A stretch of DNA of 64,000 bases, taken from NCBI GenBank assembly GCA_038093975.1, contig JBBPTG010000053.1, forward strand, positions 62,001 to 126,000, read 5' to 3'. This DNA comes from Chalciporus piperatus. Lineage: Eukaryota > Basidiomycota > Agaricomycetes > Boletales > Boletaceae. The notes beneath the pieces were generated by a model. That model was not told the origin of the DNA and did not search any database. It was given only the letters and a program-made list of their open reading frames with translations. Below, one piece after another: positions 1 through 10,564 of this stretch. The number at the start of each line of letters is the position of its first letter. Within the stretch, counting starts at the first letter, position 1. Position numbers and translations under genes: made by a program.

Positions 1-390
1 GTCTTGTTCTTGTTCTCAGAAGAGACTGATTTAGACCCTTGCGTATACCAGATGACCGGGGAAGAGCGGAATGCGATCGTGAAAGGGTTTGGAACGTATC
101 CTGCGCGCAAGATTTCGATCGGAGGGAGGGGGTATGAGACAACGATGGGTTGTTTGGATATGATACTCGGTAAACGCAAGGTAAGTCATAGCGGCATGTG
201 CTCGTTCAACTGCTTGTTGCGAGGGACTGACGACCGTTGATTTTGATAGGATGGTGGCTGCGTAGTCAAGAAAACTGGGCAGAGCGTGATCGTTGCAGAA
301 TATATCTCTTCAGCTGAGCCGGGAGGATCAGAATACGCCCTAGCTCTCGTGGAACGACTTGCAGACTATCTCATTTCCAAAGGATACTGA
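1..390 (+). CDS. Profilin, 3' end (partial)
   Basis: This is the C-terminal half of profilin, the small cytosolic protein that binds G-actin and poly-proline ligands and feeds actin to formins. Two exons are visible: 20-180 and 250-390 (stop TGA at 388-390), separated by a GTAAGT...TAG intron at 181-249. The pyrimidine-rich tract ending in CAG at position 19 looks like a further 3' splice site, so the bases before 20 are probably intron. The profilin signature is clear: a TGQSVIVAEY strand, then a C-terminal helix ending in ERLADYLISKGY, as in other fungal profilins of about 126 residues. The N-terminal half lies left of the window. The gene converges on the Arb1-like gene with about 200 bases between the stops. 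Confidence 0.9.
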
Positions 391-597
391 TTATTGTTCT
401 CAAATTCTGGTCTGTGGTGGGCACTTATCACAATGTGGCAAGGTCTGAATAAACGATCGAGACCCAGATGATTGGACAGGAGCGCTCGTATTGATGGTAT
501 GTGCACACTAGTAGAAAATTTCTCTTTAAGATATGGCATGCAACGGATTCAAGAACCTTTCTCTGAAATGCGTCCGATGACAGGGCGGAGTTCACCT

Positions 598-3085
598 TTA
601 CTCCTTCTCCCGAGGTGTGTAGTAACTCGGGAAAATCCCCGTAACGTCTTCATGATACCAGAACTTCCCGTAGACCTTGTGATCTACGCTCGCTCGCTCA
701 CTAGACTCCGTCTCATAACCCTCCTGTCTCACAATCTCAATCCACATCGCTCCAAGTCCGAGACCCGGCACGAGCGCAAGCATCTCCGCGAGCGACGGCT
801 CAACGAGGAGAGTGATGTTATCGGTAAGGGGGTTATGTGGTTTACGATCCGTTCCTGTGGTATCCATGGTCTCGTTGTCTGAGGGCTTGTTCGGATCAAT
901 GACGGGCCCACGAGACGTTATCCAGATTTCAGGTCCCGAGATATCCCCTTCCTCGCGACCCCAAGGTTCGAGGATGACTTTCGCAAAGCGGGCATCGAGC
1001 TCTGCCTCGACGCCACTCGGTGAGGGCGTCCACTCTCCTCCATCGTTCGTCTTCTTGGGACTTCTTTGACTGGCAGGCAAAGGCGTGCCCTTTGGGTGGT
1101 TAGGGGGGAAGTGTACGGCAACAACGCGGCGTGTTGAGCATTCCACGATGCCCGTCGTGTGCGTCAACGGAAAGACGTTCGGTCCGAGGAGCGCAAAAAG
1201 GGAGCGAGTGGGGCGGTTCCAACTAGCATCAGTCTGGTCGGCGTCACCATTCGCTCCCTGGCCCTCCTTGGATCCTTCGTCCCCAGGCACGGGATCGGTG
1301 GCCCATTCGTTATTCCATCCAGTAGATTCACCGTCGCCCCAACCTCCGCCCCAACCATTATCATCCATTTGGTTGTCATCGATTGGGGGGACGAGGGATG
1401 AAACTGTGTCGGCAGGAACATCCATAACAATATTGTCCTCGATTGCGTCCTTCAACTGCATTTCTGCTTCTGTAGGAAGTTCGATGTTGATCTGATTGCC
1501 AGTTGCGGTGTCGGTCACGTTGATAGACGCTTCTCAGGAAACGAAGATGAGCTAATGGTTCCAAGAAGGATTTTGAGGGATTACCTTGAGGTTTCTGGTC
1601 AGTCGTGGCGGCATTTGTAGTGCTCTCGAACGCAAAATTCATCCCTCCGTGCCGGCCAAAGAACTCTCTGCACGCTTCATTAAAAGCATCAGGGATCGCC
1701 TGCCCCACCTTGTACGTCAAGGGAAGTTCCTTCTTCGCATGTTCAACAGTTTCGAGGGCGTGCTTTAAACCCCGCTGATACGTAGATTCGGGGAGGACGC
1801 GGTTGCGCAGAACAAACGCAAGGAAGAACGATATGAGACGTGGGGTATTTGTCAAGTTACGCTCACTCCTTAGCAAGACACGATCGCGTTAACACTATGA
1901 CCAGGCAATCATCAAAAATTAGACGTACCATATAAGCCCATGTTCGCGCATGAACGAAGAGAGGAAGATCCGGATAGCTTTCTCAGGATCGCTGAGGAAA
2001 ATGGATATTTTTTCTTCTCTTGCTTCTTCTTCGTTCTTGTGAGGATCAGGAATCGCGCCACTCTCTTCGTCTTCGACGTTTCCCCCGTCGGAGCGCTGAC
2101 GTTTGATCGGTCGGGCATCAGCGTCCGGTTCAGCGTCGCCACCGTATTCTTCGTCATCGGAGTCGAAATCAGGGGACGCATCGCGAGCATACTTCTTTGC
2201 GCCGACCTTGCGATATACAGACGGATTGACGAGTAACCCGGTGAAGAGACGGAACTGCATGTCGTCCAGTCAGAACAATTGAATCGATTAGACCGGTATA
2301 CCAGCTACCTGATCCCATAGATTGTTCAGACCCAACGCCACGGGTGGCCACGGCCTTCCAGTACGGAAATCATACGCGGATTGGAAGAACCTATCAACTG
2401 GCGAGATGTTCCTGGATCATTCAAAGCGAGACCACATCATCAACCATGTTCCTCACTCGCCGTGCAACACAAAAAAGTGTACTCACAACTCATATCGTCC
2501 CTTCGTCACTCTAAGATCTTCACCCTCCTCCCACTCCTCATACCAAGGCAACTTCTTTACGGGAACACCCTCGGCCACAGCAGCTTTCTTCTTCTTTCGT
2601 TTCTTGCGAGTGCTACTCTTGGCTTCGTCGGTAGCATGTTTGACGCGAAGTTCGACGGTCGGGATACCGAGCGCGTCGAGCTCAGGTTCCTCGTCGCCTC
2701 CATCGTCGCCAGCTTTCCTGACCTCTGAGAACAACTGGATACCACGAGCTTTGAAGTCTTTGAAAGGCATGATCGTTGCACCCTCAGGCGGCTTTGGGAA
2801 TGGTGGAAACTTGATGAACGGCGGATCCTGTGCGACGGTCGTGTTGGAAGTGCTTGGCTCTAACACCGACATTGGGGCTATAGACGTACTTGCGCAGGGT
2901 CGATAGCAACGATCTAGTACGCGGGCAATAGATTCGGCTACTTTGGTGATCAATCTGGCCGTGAAGAAACCTGACGCTGATAATCAGTGCCATAACTTGG
3001 TCTAGACTCTCATAGGAGCTTCCTGCCAAATACTACCTTCCTCATCGGGAATGTTAATGGAGTCTGACCATTTGTTTTCGTACGT
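598..3085 (-). CDS. Arb1-like Argonaute siRNA chaperone subunit (5' end unresolved)
   Basis: Six exons give one continuous frame of 725 codons: 3037-3085, 2487-2970, 2309-2411, 1929-2254, 1585-1868 and 598-1529. The first exon opens in frame after a TTAG acceptor and no start codon was found, so the N-terminus is missing. The central part matches my recollection of the fungal Arb1 family (ARC complex, which holds duplex siRNA with Argonaute in fission yeast): a helix with FLAFVLRNRVLPE, then AKKELPL, then DAFNEACREFFG. Other visible features are a KKRKKKK basic tract, a KRQR basic/acidic linker, and, at the start of the last exon, a glycine-tryptophan stretch with several GW/WG pairs of the kind that bind Argonaute. 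The family name is from memory. The exon chain itself is well supported because all six phases agree. The 5' end abuts the divergent F-box gene. Confidence 0.58.
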
Positions 3086-3168
3086 CTAAGTATCTGGTTC
3101 CTGCTTTCGTTGCAGAGAAAGAACTCCAAACGCGCGTTTTAAGACGTCAAACTATACCTAGCGATACA

Positions 3169-4841
3169 ATGACGCCTATGCTCGTAGAGACACTTGGCAC
3201 TCATTTCCATGCCTCCAACCCAAATCTTCAGCAAAAAAACCTGACCTTGCCTACTGATATAATCTACGACATCGTATCCTTCACGGGCCCCATCGAACTC
3301 TTCTATCTTCGAGCGGTACGGTGGACTTCCTTTTCGTGTCTCACCCTCCGATTGCTCACGACCTCACGTTCCGGTGCGCTCACAGGTTTCGAAACAGCCT
3401 GAGTTTCACGCGATCGCCAATGATCCGACTGTCTGGCGGACGAAATACAAAAACGCCCGTTTACCCCGCCCTCCTGGACCATTTCCGTGGCAATCGCTTC
3501 GCTTTCTCCAGCGTACTCTTGTACGGTCCGCGCGGTTGGCACAAACGTGGACTATGCAACCACTGAAAATCGTCTCATCGCGTCAAGTAAACGAACTAAA
3601 CGCCGACACTCACAATTGCGCGTGGGCCAGCAAGCGATGGTTGATAGTTGGCAGAGAGTCAGAGCTCGTGTCGCATGACATCGATACAGGGTCTCAGCAA
3701 ACTCTGTGGGAGAGCAAGTCGATAACAGGTTGGATAGTATGTTCGATCGTATCAGCCCGGGGACACTTTATCTACTTGGTCGTGCGCGAAGGACGTGGAG
3801 ATCAGCACGACGCAGTGCACGTATTCCATTTACACAGTTCCCACTCGTTCCTCACAATCTTCTCCACAGAAAATTACTGGAGTTTGAAGCAGATCATGAT
3901 TCCGGTCATCTGTTAGGACCCATCATCATTGATGTCCCTCTAGCGTGTATAGAGATGACAGGGACATATCTCCATGCTATGAGCACAAATGCACCATTCG
4001 TGTACATTTCTGTCGATCCCTCGGTGCCAGACGGCGTTGGCGAAATCGTGATATTCGACGTACGAACTCGGATCTTCTACAAGTTTCCCGGGCTTACATC
4101 CCAGCTGGTGCGTGGCTGCGAGACAGAAGAGCTTGGATACTACTCACCTCGGTAGAATAGGATGAATTGCAGTCAGTGGATCTGGCCCTTTCAGCCAATG
4201 AGGTCTTGCTCGCGTCCACTCATATAATTGTCGTGTACAACACCTACCTTGCGGACGACACTGATGCAACCGTCACACAAGCGTTCGTTGTCCCGAACGA
4301 TCCACACCCAAGTAGCGATCGAATCCCCGAACTTCGCCTCTCCCACGAGATGATCCACAAACGAACCTCCGGACCATATGATATCCTCCGAGATTCGGTG
4401 ATAAATCGTATCGACGGGTCGACAATGCTCTCGCTCCTGAGTTCTGCGTGGTTGCGGTTCTATTGCACCGAGTTATCCTTGCCACGATGGCAAGACGATG
4501 GCATCGCTCGGATATCTTCTCAGGAGGGCCAGATCCTCAACTTGGGAGAGCAACTGGGCTGCAACCGCGTGTCGTCCTTTGACAACGGCTTCGTCAGAAC
4601 TCTCTGCATATTAGATAGCAGTGGTCGTCTTGCCAGATTCATGATCGATGCTTCTGGGGAAAGAGTTGAAATTGACTTTGTTCCTTCGTCATCCGTCGAC
4701 ACTGGTGTCGACTTTTTTGACAGCGGGTCGAAAATTCACTGGTTTGATGGTGTGAGGGGAAGGATATGCTATTCAAAGCTTAGGGATGATCGGGAAGGGG
4801 ATAATGGTGGTCGTGTTACTGTTATCGTCGGACTGGAATAG
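3169..4841 (+). CDS. F-box-like protein, paralogue 1
   Basis: Predicted exons are 3169-3315, 3386-3816, 3870-4107 and 4173-4841, giving 494 residues. The N-terminus has an F-box-like helix (LPTDIIYDIVSF... then LFYLRAVSKQ), followed by the LPRPPGPFPWQS motif and a long beta-rich C-terminal half. That layout is usual for the large Agaricomycete F-box families, which act as substrate adaptors of SCF ubiquitin ligases; no specific substrate can be inferred. Two paralogues with the same exon layout lie at 19.4-20.9 kb (minus) and 45.4-47.0 kb (plus). The second intron aligns with those of the paralogues only if its donor is GC (3817-3818) instead of GT, so splicing may be weakened. The ATG at 3169 is the first in frame, but the true start could lie further upstream. 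Confidence 0.7.
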
Positions 4842-5073
4842 ATTTTCCTGACATGTCGAGTTTGACGGTATTGATAACGTGCAGGCGGTCTAGGAGCGAC
4901 ACTCATCGGGAACCCTCTGACCAACTGAACCTAGAACCGAGCAAGTCAACAACAGTAGGGATGACCAATGAATGTGTGACTAAAATTACAGTGTACACTT
5001 CAGGAACGTAAAAAAATCAATGCCCTACGCAATCCAAATACAAAGAAAGTTCTCAACAGACCACCCGCCACCT

Positions 5074-6787
5074 TCACCGGACTTCCTTGGGAGGTATCCA
5101 TTCCGGAATCTTGCCCCATTCGAATCTTGAACTTGTAAAGGCTGCCTTAATATCGGCAGGTATTATGTCCATGTAATTGGGTGGCAGAAGGTCAGCATAG
5201 CGGTCAGCACCTGGCTTCGCTCGCGCTGCTGATTTGGCAGATGCGAAATCTGGAGCGCCAGACAGACGTTTGTCTGTGGAAGTAGGCGTAATCGTCATCG
5301 GTGATGTGGCGAATGGGCTACCACCAACGCTGGCGGATCCAGGGGGGGAAACGGTGAACGGGGATGTACCAAATGCGCCGGCTCCGAAAGCGGACTTGGG
5401 GGCAGAAGGGGCTCCGAATGCGCTCTGGACTGCTGGTGCACTCCCAAACGCGGATTGACCAGATGTCGTGCCTGCTGCAGCTGTACTTGTTGCCGCAGCA
5501 GAAGCGAATGCCGACGGTTGTGAGGCAAAGGCGGAGAACCCACCACCTCCCGACCCACCAAACGCGCCAGACGGGGGTTTGATGAACGACGACTGCCCAA
5601 AAGCGGGTTGGCCAAAGGCGGAGGTGGGCTGCGATGGCTGTCCAAATGCTGAGGTAGGCTGCGAAGCTAGCCCGAGTGCTAGGGAAGGCTGTGAAGGTTG
5701 GCTAAATGCTGAGGTAGGCTGAGGGGGTTGGCCAAACGCCGACGTAGGTTGGGAAGCCTGGCCAAGCGCTGACGTGGGCTGAGATGGTTGCCCAAAACCT
5801 GATGTGGGTTGTGATGGCTTCCCAAATGCCGACGTAGGCTGCGTGGAAGGTAGTCCGAAAGCAGACGTTGGCTGGGAGGCTGTTCCAAAAGCCGAAGCTT
5901 GACCAAGAGCAGACGTACTCTGAGCTGATTGTCCGAACACTGACGTTGTCTGGGTGGGTTGGCCAAATGCAGATACTGGTTGTGCAGGGGCTCCAAAAGC
6001 CGAAGATCCCTGAGCCGGTTGACCAAACACAGATGTGCTGCTTGATGTCGTCCCAAAGCCCGTCTGCCCGAAGGCTGGTTGTCCAAAGGCAGACTTGCTG
6101 CCAAATGCTGAAGTGGTTGGCGCACCAAACGCGGACTGAACTGTGCCGGTTCCGAATGCTGATGGCGCTGGTGTCGTCACCGCAGGCATCGACGAACCTA
6201 CACCAAGCGCCGTATCCTGAGCCTGGCTGCTGACTTTCAAGGCCTGCTCAAATAGTTGTCTGACATTATTCCTTGCATTCGCATATGCCTGGTCTGCAGC
6301 CGCGGTTTTTTCCGTCTCATATTTGGTCTAGTGGCGCGTTAGTCGTGCGCTAAGATTGGTAGGTGTTACACACATATTCGTCCGTGGTCCCCGCTTTCAG
6401 AGCATTGACAGCCTTCAACCGTAACTCCTCGGGTGATTCTTCCAGTCCACCAATGAGAATAGGCTCGTGTTTTGCAGCACCATACGAAGAAAGTGGCCAC
6501 ATAGGCTTCTCTTTCAAGGGCGTGATATCCGCTATCATGGTCTCGATGCTGTGGGTTGCTCAGCGACCTGGATGGAAAGAGTTGAACCGCCACGTACCTG
6601 TATGGAACAGCTACCCGGCCTGCACTTGATGTCCATGTCTGGTCTGAATAAGTGGCATTAGTGCATTAGAATGAATTGACGCATGGATATACCAACTGCC
6701 GAAGTTCGAGCTCGGGGCTCCTGGGTGTTCATTTCGACATTTATCTCCATACTTGCATGCCCCGCGCAAGAAAAACGAGCATATTGT
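5074..6787 (-). CDS. NUP42: Nucleoporin Nup42/NUPL2-like, CCCH zinc finger plus FG repeats
   Basis: Nup42 (Rip1, NUPL2/hCG1; Amo1 in fission yeast) sits on the cytoplasmic face of the nuclear pore and helps the helicase Dbp5/Gle1 release exported mRNA. Exons supported in phase are 6697-6787, 6598-6643, 6374-6548 and 5074-6327. The first carries a perfect C-x7-C-x5-C-x3-H finger (CSFFLRGAC, KYGDKC, RNEH), as in vertebrate NUPL2. The last starts with a helical stretch and then holds about 25 FG dipeptides, mostly SAFGQP and SAFGAP. It ends with a short folded tail containing FEWGKIPEWIPP, the Gle1-binding type of end. An in-frame stop lies directly before the finger exon, so a small initial exon with the start codon is missing; an ATG at 6838 is a candidate but its splice phase does not fit. 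Convergent with the F-box gene on its left. Confidence 0.85.
5600..6130 (-). repeat. FG-repeat minisatellite inside Nup42
   Basis: Tandem imperfect repeats of about 30 bases encode decapeptides of the type Q-P-T-S-A-F-G-Q-P-S. Units drift to SALGQAS, SAFSQPS and SLALGLAS, so several phenylalanines have been replaced by leucine or the FG pair lost. Such tracts vary in copy number between strains. Confidence 0.85.
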
Positions 6788-7100
6788 CTATAAGAATGAT
6801 CAAAACTACTCAGACGCCGAGATTTGCGAACTTGCCATTGTAACTGTTGAAGATCGGTCTGACTCTCGCGGCTGTCTCAGAGGTCTTGCCGGATATTATG
6901 GGTTGTTTACCAAAGGCTTCTGGATTCAACAAGTACAATCAATCAAGCCCAAGACGACTACTACGAGCAACCTTGATACCTATACGACCAAAAGTTCAAG
7001 CACTGAAGGTATGGTACTGCTTCCAAAACCAATGCATTCGGTATCGTCCGCCAAACCTTCTGAAAGTCCTATATACTCACTTCCCTGCTGTCGAACTGTT

Positions 7101-7640
7101 TCAGACGAGTTTTATGGAAGCATTCCTAAACTCCAGGAAGGGGAATGGTGCCGCCTGAAGATCTCCCGTGAGCTATCATCCAGAATCCCTAAACAGGTCA
7201 CCTACCCCAAGCAAACAAAAATGAGTGAGGGTGAATATCCCTTGTCCCTTGGCCATGGATGTCGAGACCTTCACCGTGAAGTCCTGGTAGAATCCACCCG
7301 CTTTCGGAGTGACAGGATTCCATGGTCCGGCGTACAGCACCTCACCAAGTTGAGACTCTGGCTGGGGACATACTCCGTTGGGACAATTGGCCACTGCGAG
7401 GGCGATGCCGACCTGAACGCAAGAAGCCATCGAGATCTGATACATGTTCGGTGAGTTAACGCTGAATCGGTCTCGTGGTAGTTTTATGGGTAGGATACTG
7501 ACGGGTAGAATGACTTCGGCTACGAAGTTCTTCCCTCTCTTGATGACAGCGCCATTGGTCGGGTATCCCAACTCGATCGTCTGACAACTGCCGAGCGCAG
7601 CGGCGAATACGAGGATCATGACGATCAGTAGGTTCTTCAT
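7101..7640 (-). CDS. Small secreted protein, array copy 1
   Basis: Three exons (7503-7640, 7206-7436, 7101-7154) encode 140 residues with both introns in phase 0. An N-terminal signal peptide of about 19 residues (MKNLLIVMILVFAAALGSC) is followed by QTIELGYPTNGAVI. A cysteine-containing core follows (ASCVQVGIALA... NCPNGVCP), then LYAGPWNP, then FTLTHFCLLG, and a short last exon ending LEFRNASIKLV. The fold and function are not known to me; proteins of this layout are common, secreted and uncharacterised in Agaricomycetes. It is one of four same-strand copies. A TATA-like box (GTATAAAA on the minus strand, 7718-7725) lies about 80 bases upstream of the ATG. Confidence 0.8.
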
Positions 7641-7891
7641 CGTTTGCTCCGAACGCTGCGACTTTTCGGGGTGCGAATGAAGTAGGTGTTTGGACTTATA
7701 CCCTCTGGTTCGAGCTCTTTTATACCTACTCGTGTCGTTGGGCTTGGCCGCCCATTAATGGCCAAGAACAGGGCACGTCCTGAATTTACCATTCATTATT
7801 CACCATCCCCTGAACACGAAGGTCGACCAATTGAAAATTGCCGTTATTCGGACAGAGCAGCCCGTGACATATTTCTCAATCGACAGCGAGA

Positions 7892-8433
7892 CTAAGCTAC
7901 TACTGTAACTGTTGCGCTCCTGTACTCCAGGTATGGGATCGGATCCGCCTGGAAGCAATGCTGTGCGTCAATTTCTGGCCGCTTCAGCAAAGTATTTGCA
8001 CCGGCTACATACCCCAGCGAGGCAAAAATGCGTCAAAGTGAATATGGCTGGGCCAGTAGGTTCGTACTGGTCAACCTGGAACGTGAAGTTCTGATAAAAT
8101 CCAACTCCAGGTTCCAAGATAGTCGGGTTCCAAGCACCGGCATAAAGGACACTTCCGAGTCCTTGTGTCGGCTCTGGGCACACTCCGTTGGTGCAGCTAT
8201 GTATTGCGAGGGCGATTCCAACGTCGATGCACGACGTCATGGAGAACTAGCTTGAGGTGAGTATGGGGTTCTTGGACTGTATGGATTGAAGGTACCGGTA
8301 AAACAACTTGGGCAGTGAAGTTTTGATTTATGGTAATCAGTGTTCCATCCGTGGGGTATTGCAGCTCGATCGTTGAACCGACTGCTGATAATACAGCTGA
8401 TGCTACAACAGCACAAATTGAGAGGGGCTTCAT
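7892..8433 (-). CDS. Small secreted protein, array copy 2
   Basis: Exons 8296-8433, 8013-8246 and 7892-7948 encode 142 residues with the same two phase-0 introns as copy 1. The start at 8433 gives a signal peptide of about 20 residues (MKPLSICAVVASAVLSAVGS), followed by TIELQYPTDGT. The core cysteines (SCIDVGIALA, SCTNGVCPEP) and the FTLTHFCLAG end of exon 2 are kept. The last exon has drifted (LEYRSATVTVVA), losing the N-A-S sequon seen in the other copies. Intron 1 uses donor GTACCT and acceptor CTAG. No clear TATA box is seen upstream. Function unknown. Confidence 0.78.
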
Positions 8434-9199
8434 GGCTGAGACAAACGCTCGCTTGGTGAGTATGATTCCATCGTACGCCGAAGAGACCATCTTAAGTACC
8501 CATCAACGACGAAGCTCCCTCAGTATTTGGAATCGTGATTGTCGGCGGTCGGTCTATCACCACGGGAACTGTAGGAATCCAATCTTTATCGTGACCCTGC
8601 CAACCTTCCCAGCATGACTCATCAGGCTAGCAAGCTCTCCCGCAAGGCCAACGTTCCCCGTCGTGTCAGCAATGATTCAGGCTGATGTGAGAGGTGAGCT
8701 CCGGTCTAACCCTGAAAAGTACCGGACGGATCATGCAAAGGCGCTTTCACTCCTCAAATTGATCTTCTGTGTCGGGGCTGTGTCGCGGAGTAACATAACG
8801 ACGCGACCGGTGCACACTGCAAAATACAGCGATATCGTGCCCCTATTCATTCATTCCAATCATCCCGAGTATGAAGGTACCAGGCACATGGTGTTGCGCC
8901 CGCAGACTAAAGACATTTCAATTTTCCAGGGCTGGTTTCTTATTAGACATAGACCACGGTCAACTTTGCCCGCTGTGGTTTGCATCTGTCACCTTGCGAG
9001 AGCTTGGCATCAGTCGTGACGTCATGTGTGCGTTGTTAGGAGTTTGGTCTTCCGAGTCCATTCATCCACAGCCTCACTATTTCAAGTCTCCGAACGCGTA
9101 CAGCGCAGCAAAGTTAGAAAACGTGCTCAAGTATTGTCCAAATTATTTCAACTACAACAACCCCCTACGAGACTACTACAGAATGGTCCACCGACTTTC
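8434..9199. other. Intergenic, secreted-protein copies 2 and 3
   Basis: About 770 bases with no supportable gene. It holds the promoter of copy 2 and the 3' flank of copy 3. Open frames on the plus strand here overlap the last exon of copy 3 in antisense and show no recognisable domain. Confidence 0.6.
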
Positions 9200-9733
9200 T
9201 TATTCGATCGTCAGAGATGCGTTCCTGAACTCGAGGAATGGATACGGTCCAGCCTACAACGTGTCAGCTCATCACACCAACAACACGTTCGAAGCAACGA
9301 GCAACCCACCCCAAGCAAGCAAAGGTGCGTCAACGTGAAGATAGCAGGTCCCGTGGGGAAGTACATCGGGACCTGCAACGAAAAGTTCTGGTAGAACCCA
9401 CCGGGGTTGTGCGCAGTGGGCGTCCAAGGGCCAGCGTAAAGGACGTCACCCAGTTGGTCGGTAGGTTGGGGGCAAACACCATTGTTGCAGTTGTCCATGG
9501 CGAGGGCGATGCCAACTTGGATGCACGAGGCCATGGATTCCTGGATCCAACGAGGTAAATTTTGGGATAACATAGGGATGGAAGGGGGTGCTTACGGGCT
9601 GGATGATCTGGGCAGTGAAGTTCTGTCCTAGGGACAGCACTGTGCCATCAGTGGGGTAACCTAGTTCGATCGTTTGACCGAGGACAGATGCTACGATGCC
9701 AACAAGCACAGAAGCGGTGGAAAAGAATTTCAT
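9200..9733 (-). CDS. Small secreted protein, array copy 3
   Basis: Exons 9596-9733, 9310-9540 and 9200-9253 encode 140 residues, exon lengths identical to copy 1. The start ATG at 9733 gives a signal peptide of about 20 residues ending in a likely VLG-Q cleavage site, then TIELGYPTDGTVL. The cysteine core is present (ASCIQVGIALA, NCNNGVCPQP), and the last exon ends LEFRNASLTIE, containing an N-A-S glycosylation sequon. Its promoter has a TATATAAGG-type box at 9799-9808, shared almost letter for letter with copy 4 (13651-13660). Function unknown. Confidence 0.8.
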
Positions 9734-10564
9734 TATTGGAACGCTTGGAAGCAACGTCGAGGGGAGTGATATGAAGTAGGCTGTTAGAAATGCAAGTCCT
9801 TATATACCCCGAGAGTGAGCGCTCTAAGCCGACGGCATCCCTCTTAGCCCCCCATCAGACGGGGCTGTTCAAACCTTCAAATGCTTCTCTGGCTTGGAAA
9901 TTGGATCGGAGTAGCGGCGGACTAAGACTCCAAGATCCACGTTGGTTGGGGAGAGAGAACATTCGTCGTGGCTGGGCATGGAGCGCTGAGCATTAAGGGT
10001 ATCCTTGGAGATGAAAGGTATACCACGATAGGCCTTGAGTTACCTACTCCCTTTCCCTCGCACAGGCATTAATCTGTGAATGTCTATCGAGACATCCCAG
10101 GAGTACTAGTGTGCATCATACTAACGGCAGGTGGTACTATTTACAATGTTTACTGTATGTGGGTGCGAATTACGATGCGTTAGCAGCTTGACGTGTCTGG
10201 CGCGAGGGACAGAAGAAGGACACTGAATTCTTTCGCAGCGGTGCGAGGTACGGTAGCCGGAAGACGTCTCGCAACATCATGATTATAAACATCACCTACA
10301 CGCTTCCATACCCTGCACACATCTACAGGTAGTAGCGCACGCCTGTAACGGGATGGGATTCCTCCAAGTCGTGTCAAGCATATATATGCACCTTCCTCCG
10401 CCATGACTCGGATCAGTTGCCATAGCAGCTATGCGAAGCGGGGTGCTTGTGTCTATTGCATTGTTTCCCGCAGAGTGAGCGAGCAATGGAGGGGATTGAG
10501 TATTGGAGGAGAGATTTCCCCATAATAGTACACGTATTTATGCTACATTTTTTTCCGCATACTG
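9734..10564. other. Intergenic between secreted copy 3 and the Fic gene
   Basis: About 830 bases without a supportable gene. The left part is the TATA-containing promoter of copy 3. The rest, up to the Fic stop codon at 10565, shows only short unrelated frames. Confidence 0.55.

Noticed and set aside
5868..6233. Plus-strand frames opposite the FG repeats
   Set aside because: Produced by the repeat structure of Nup42 on the other strand.
8871..9338. 155-codon plus-strand frame
   Set aside because: Overlaps the last two exons of secreted copy 3 in antisense; no family resemblance.
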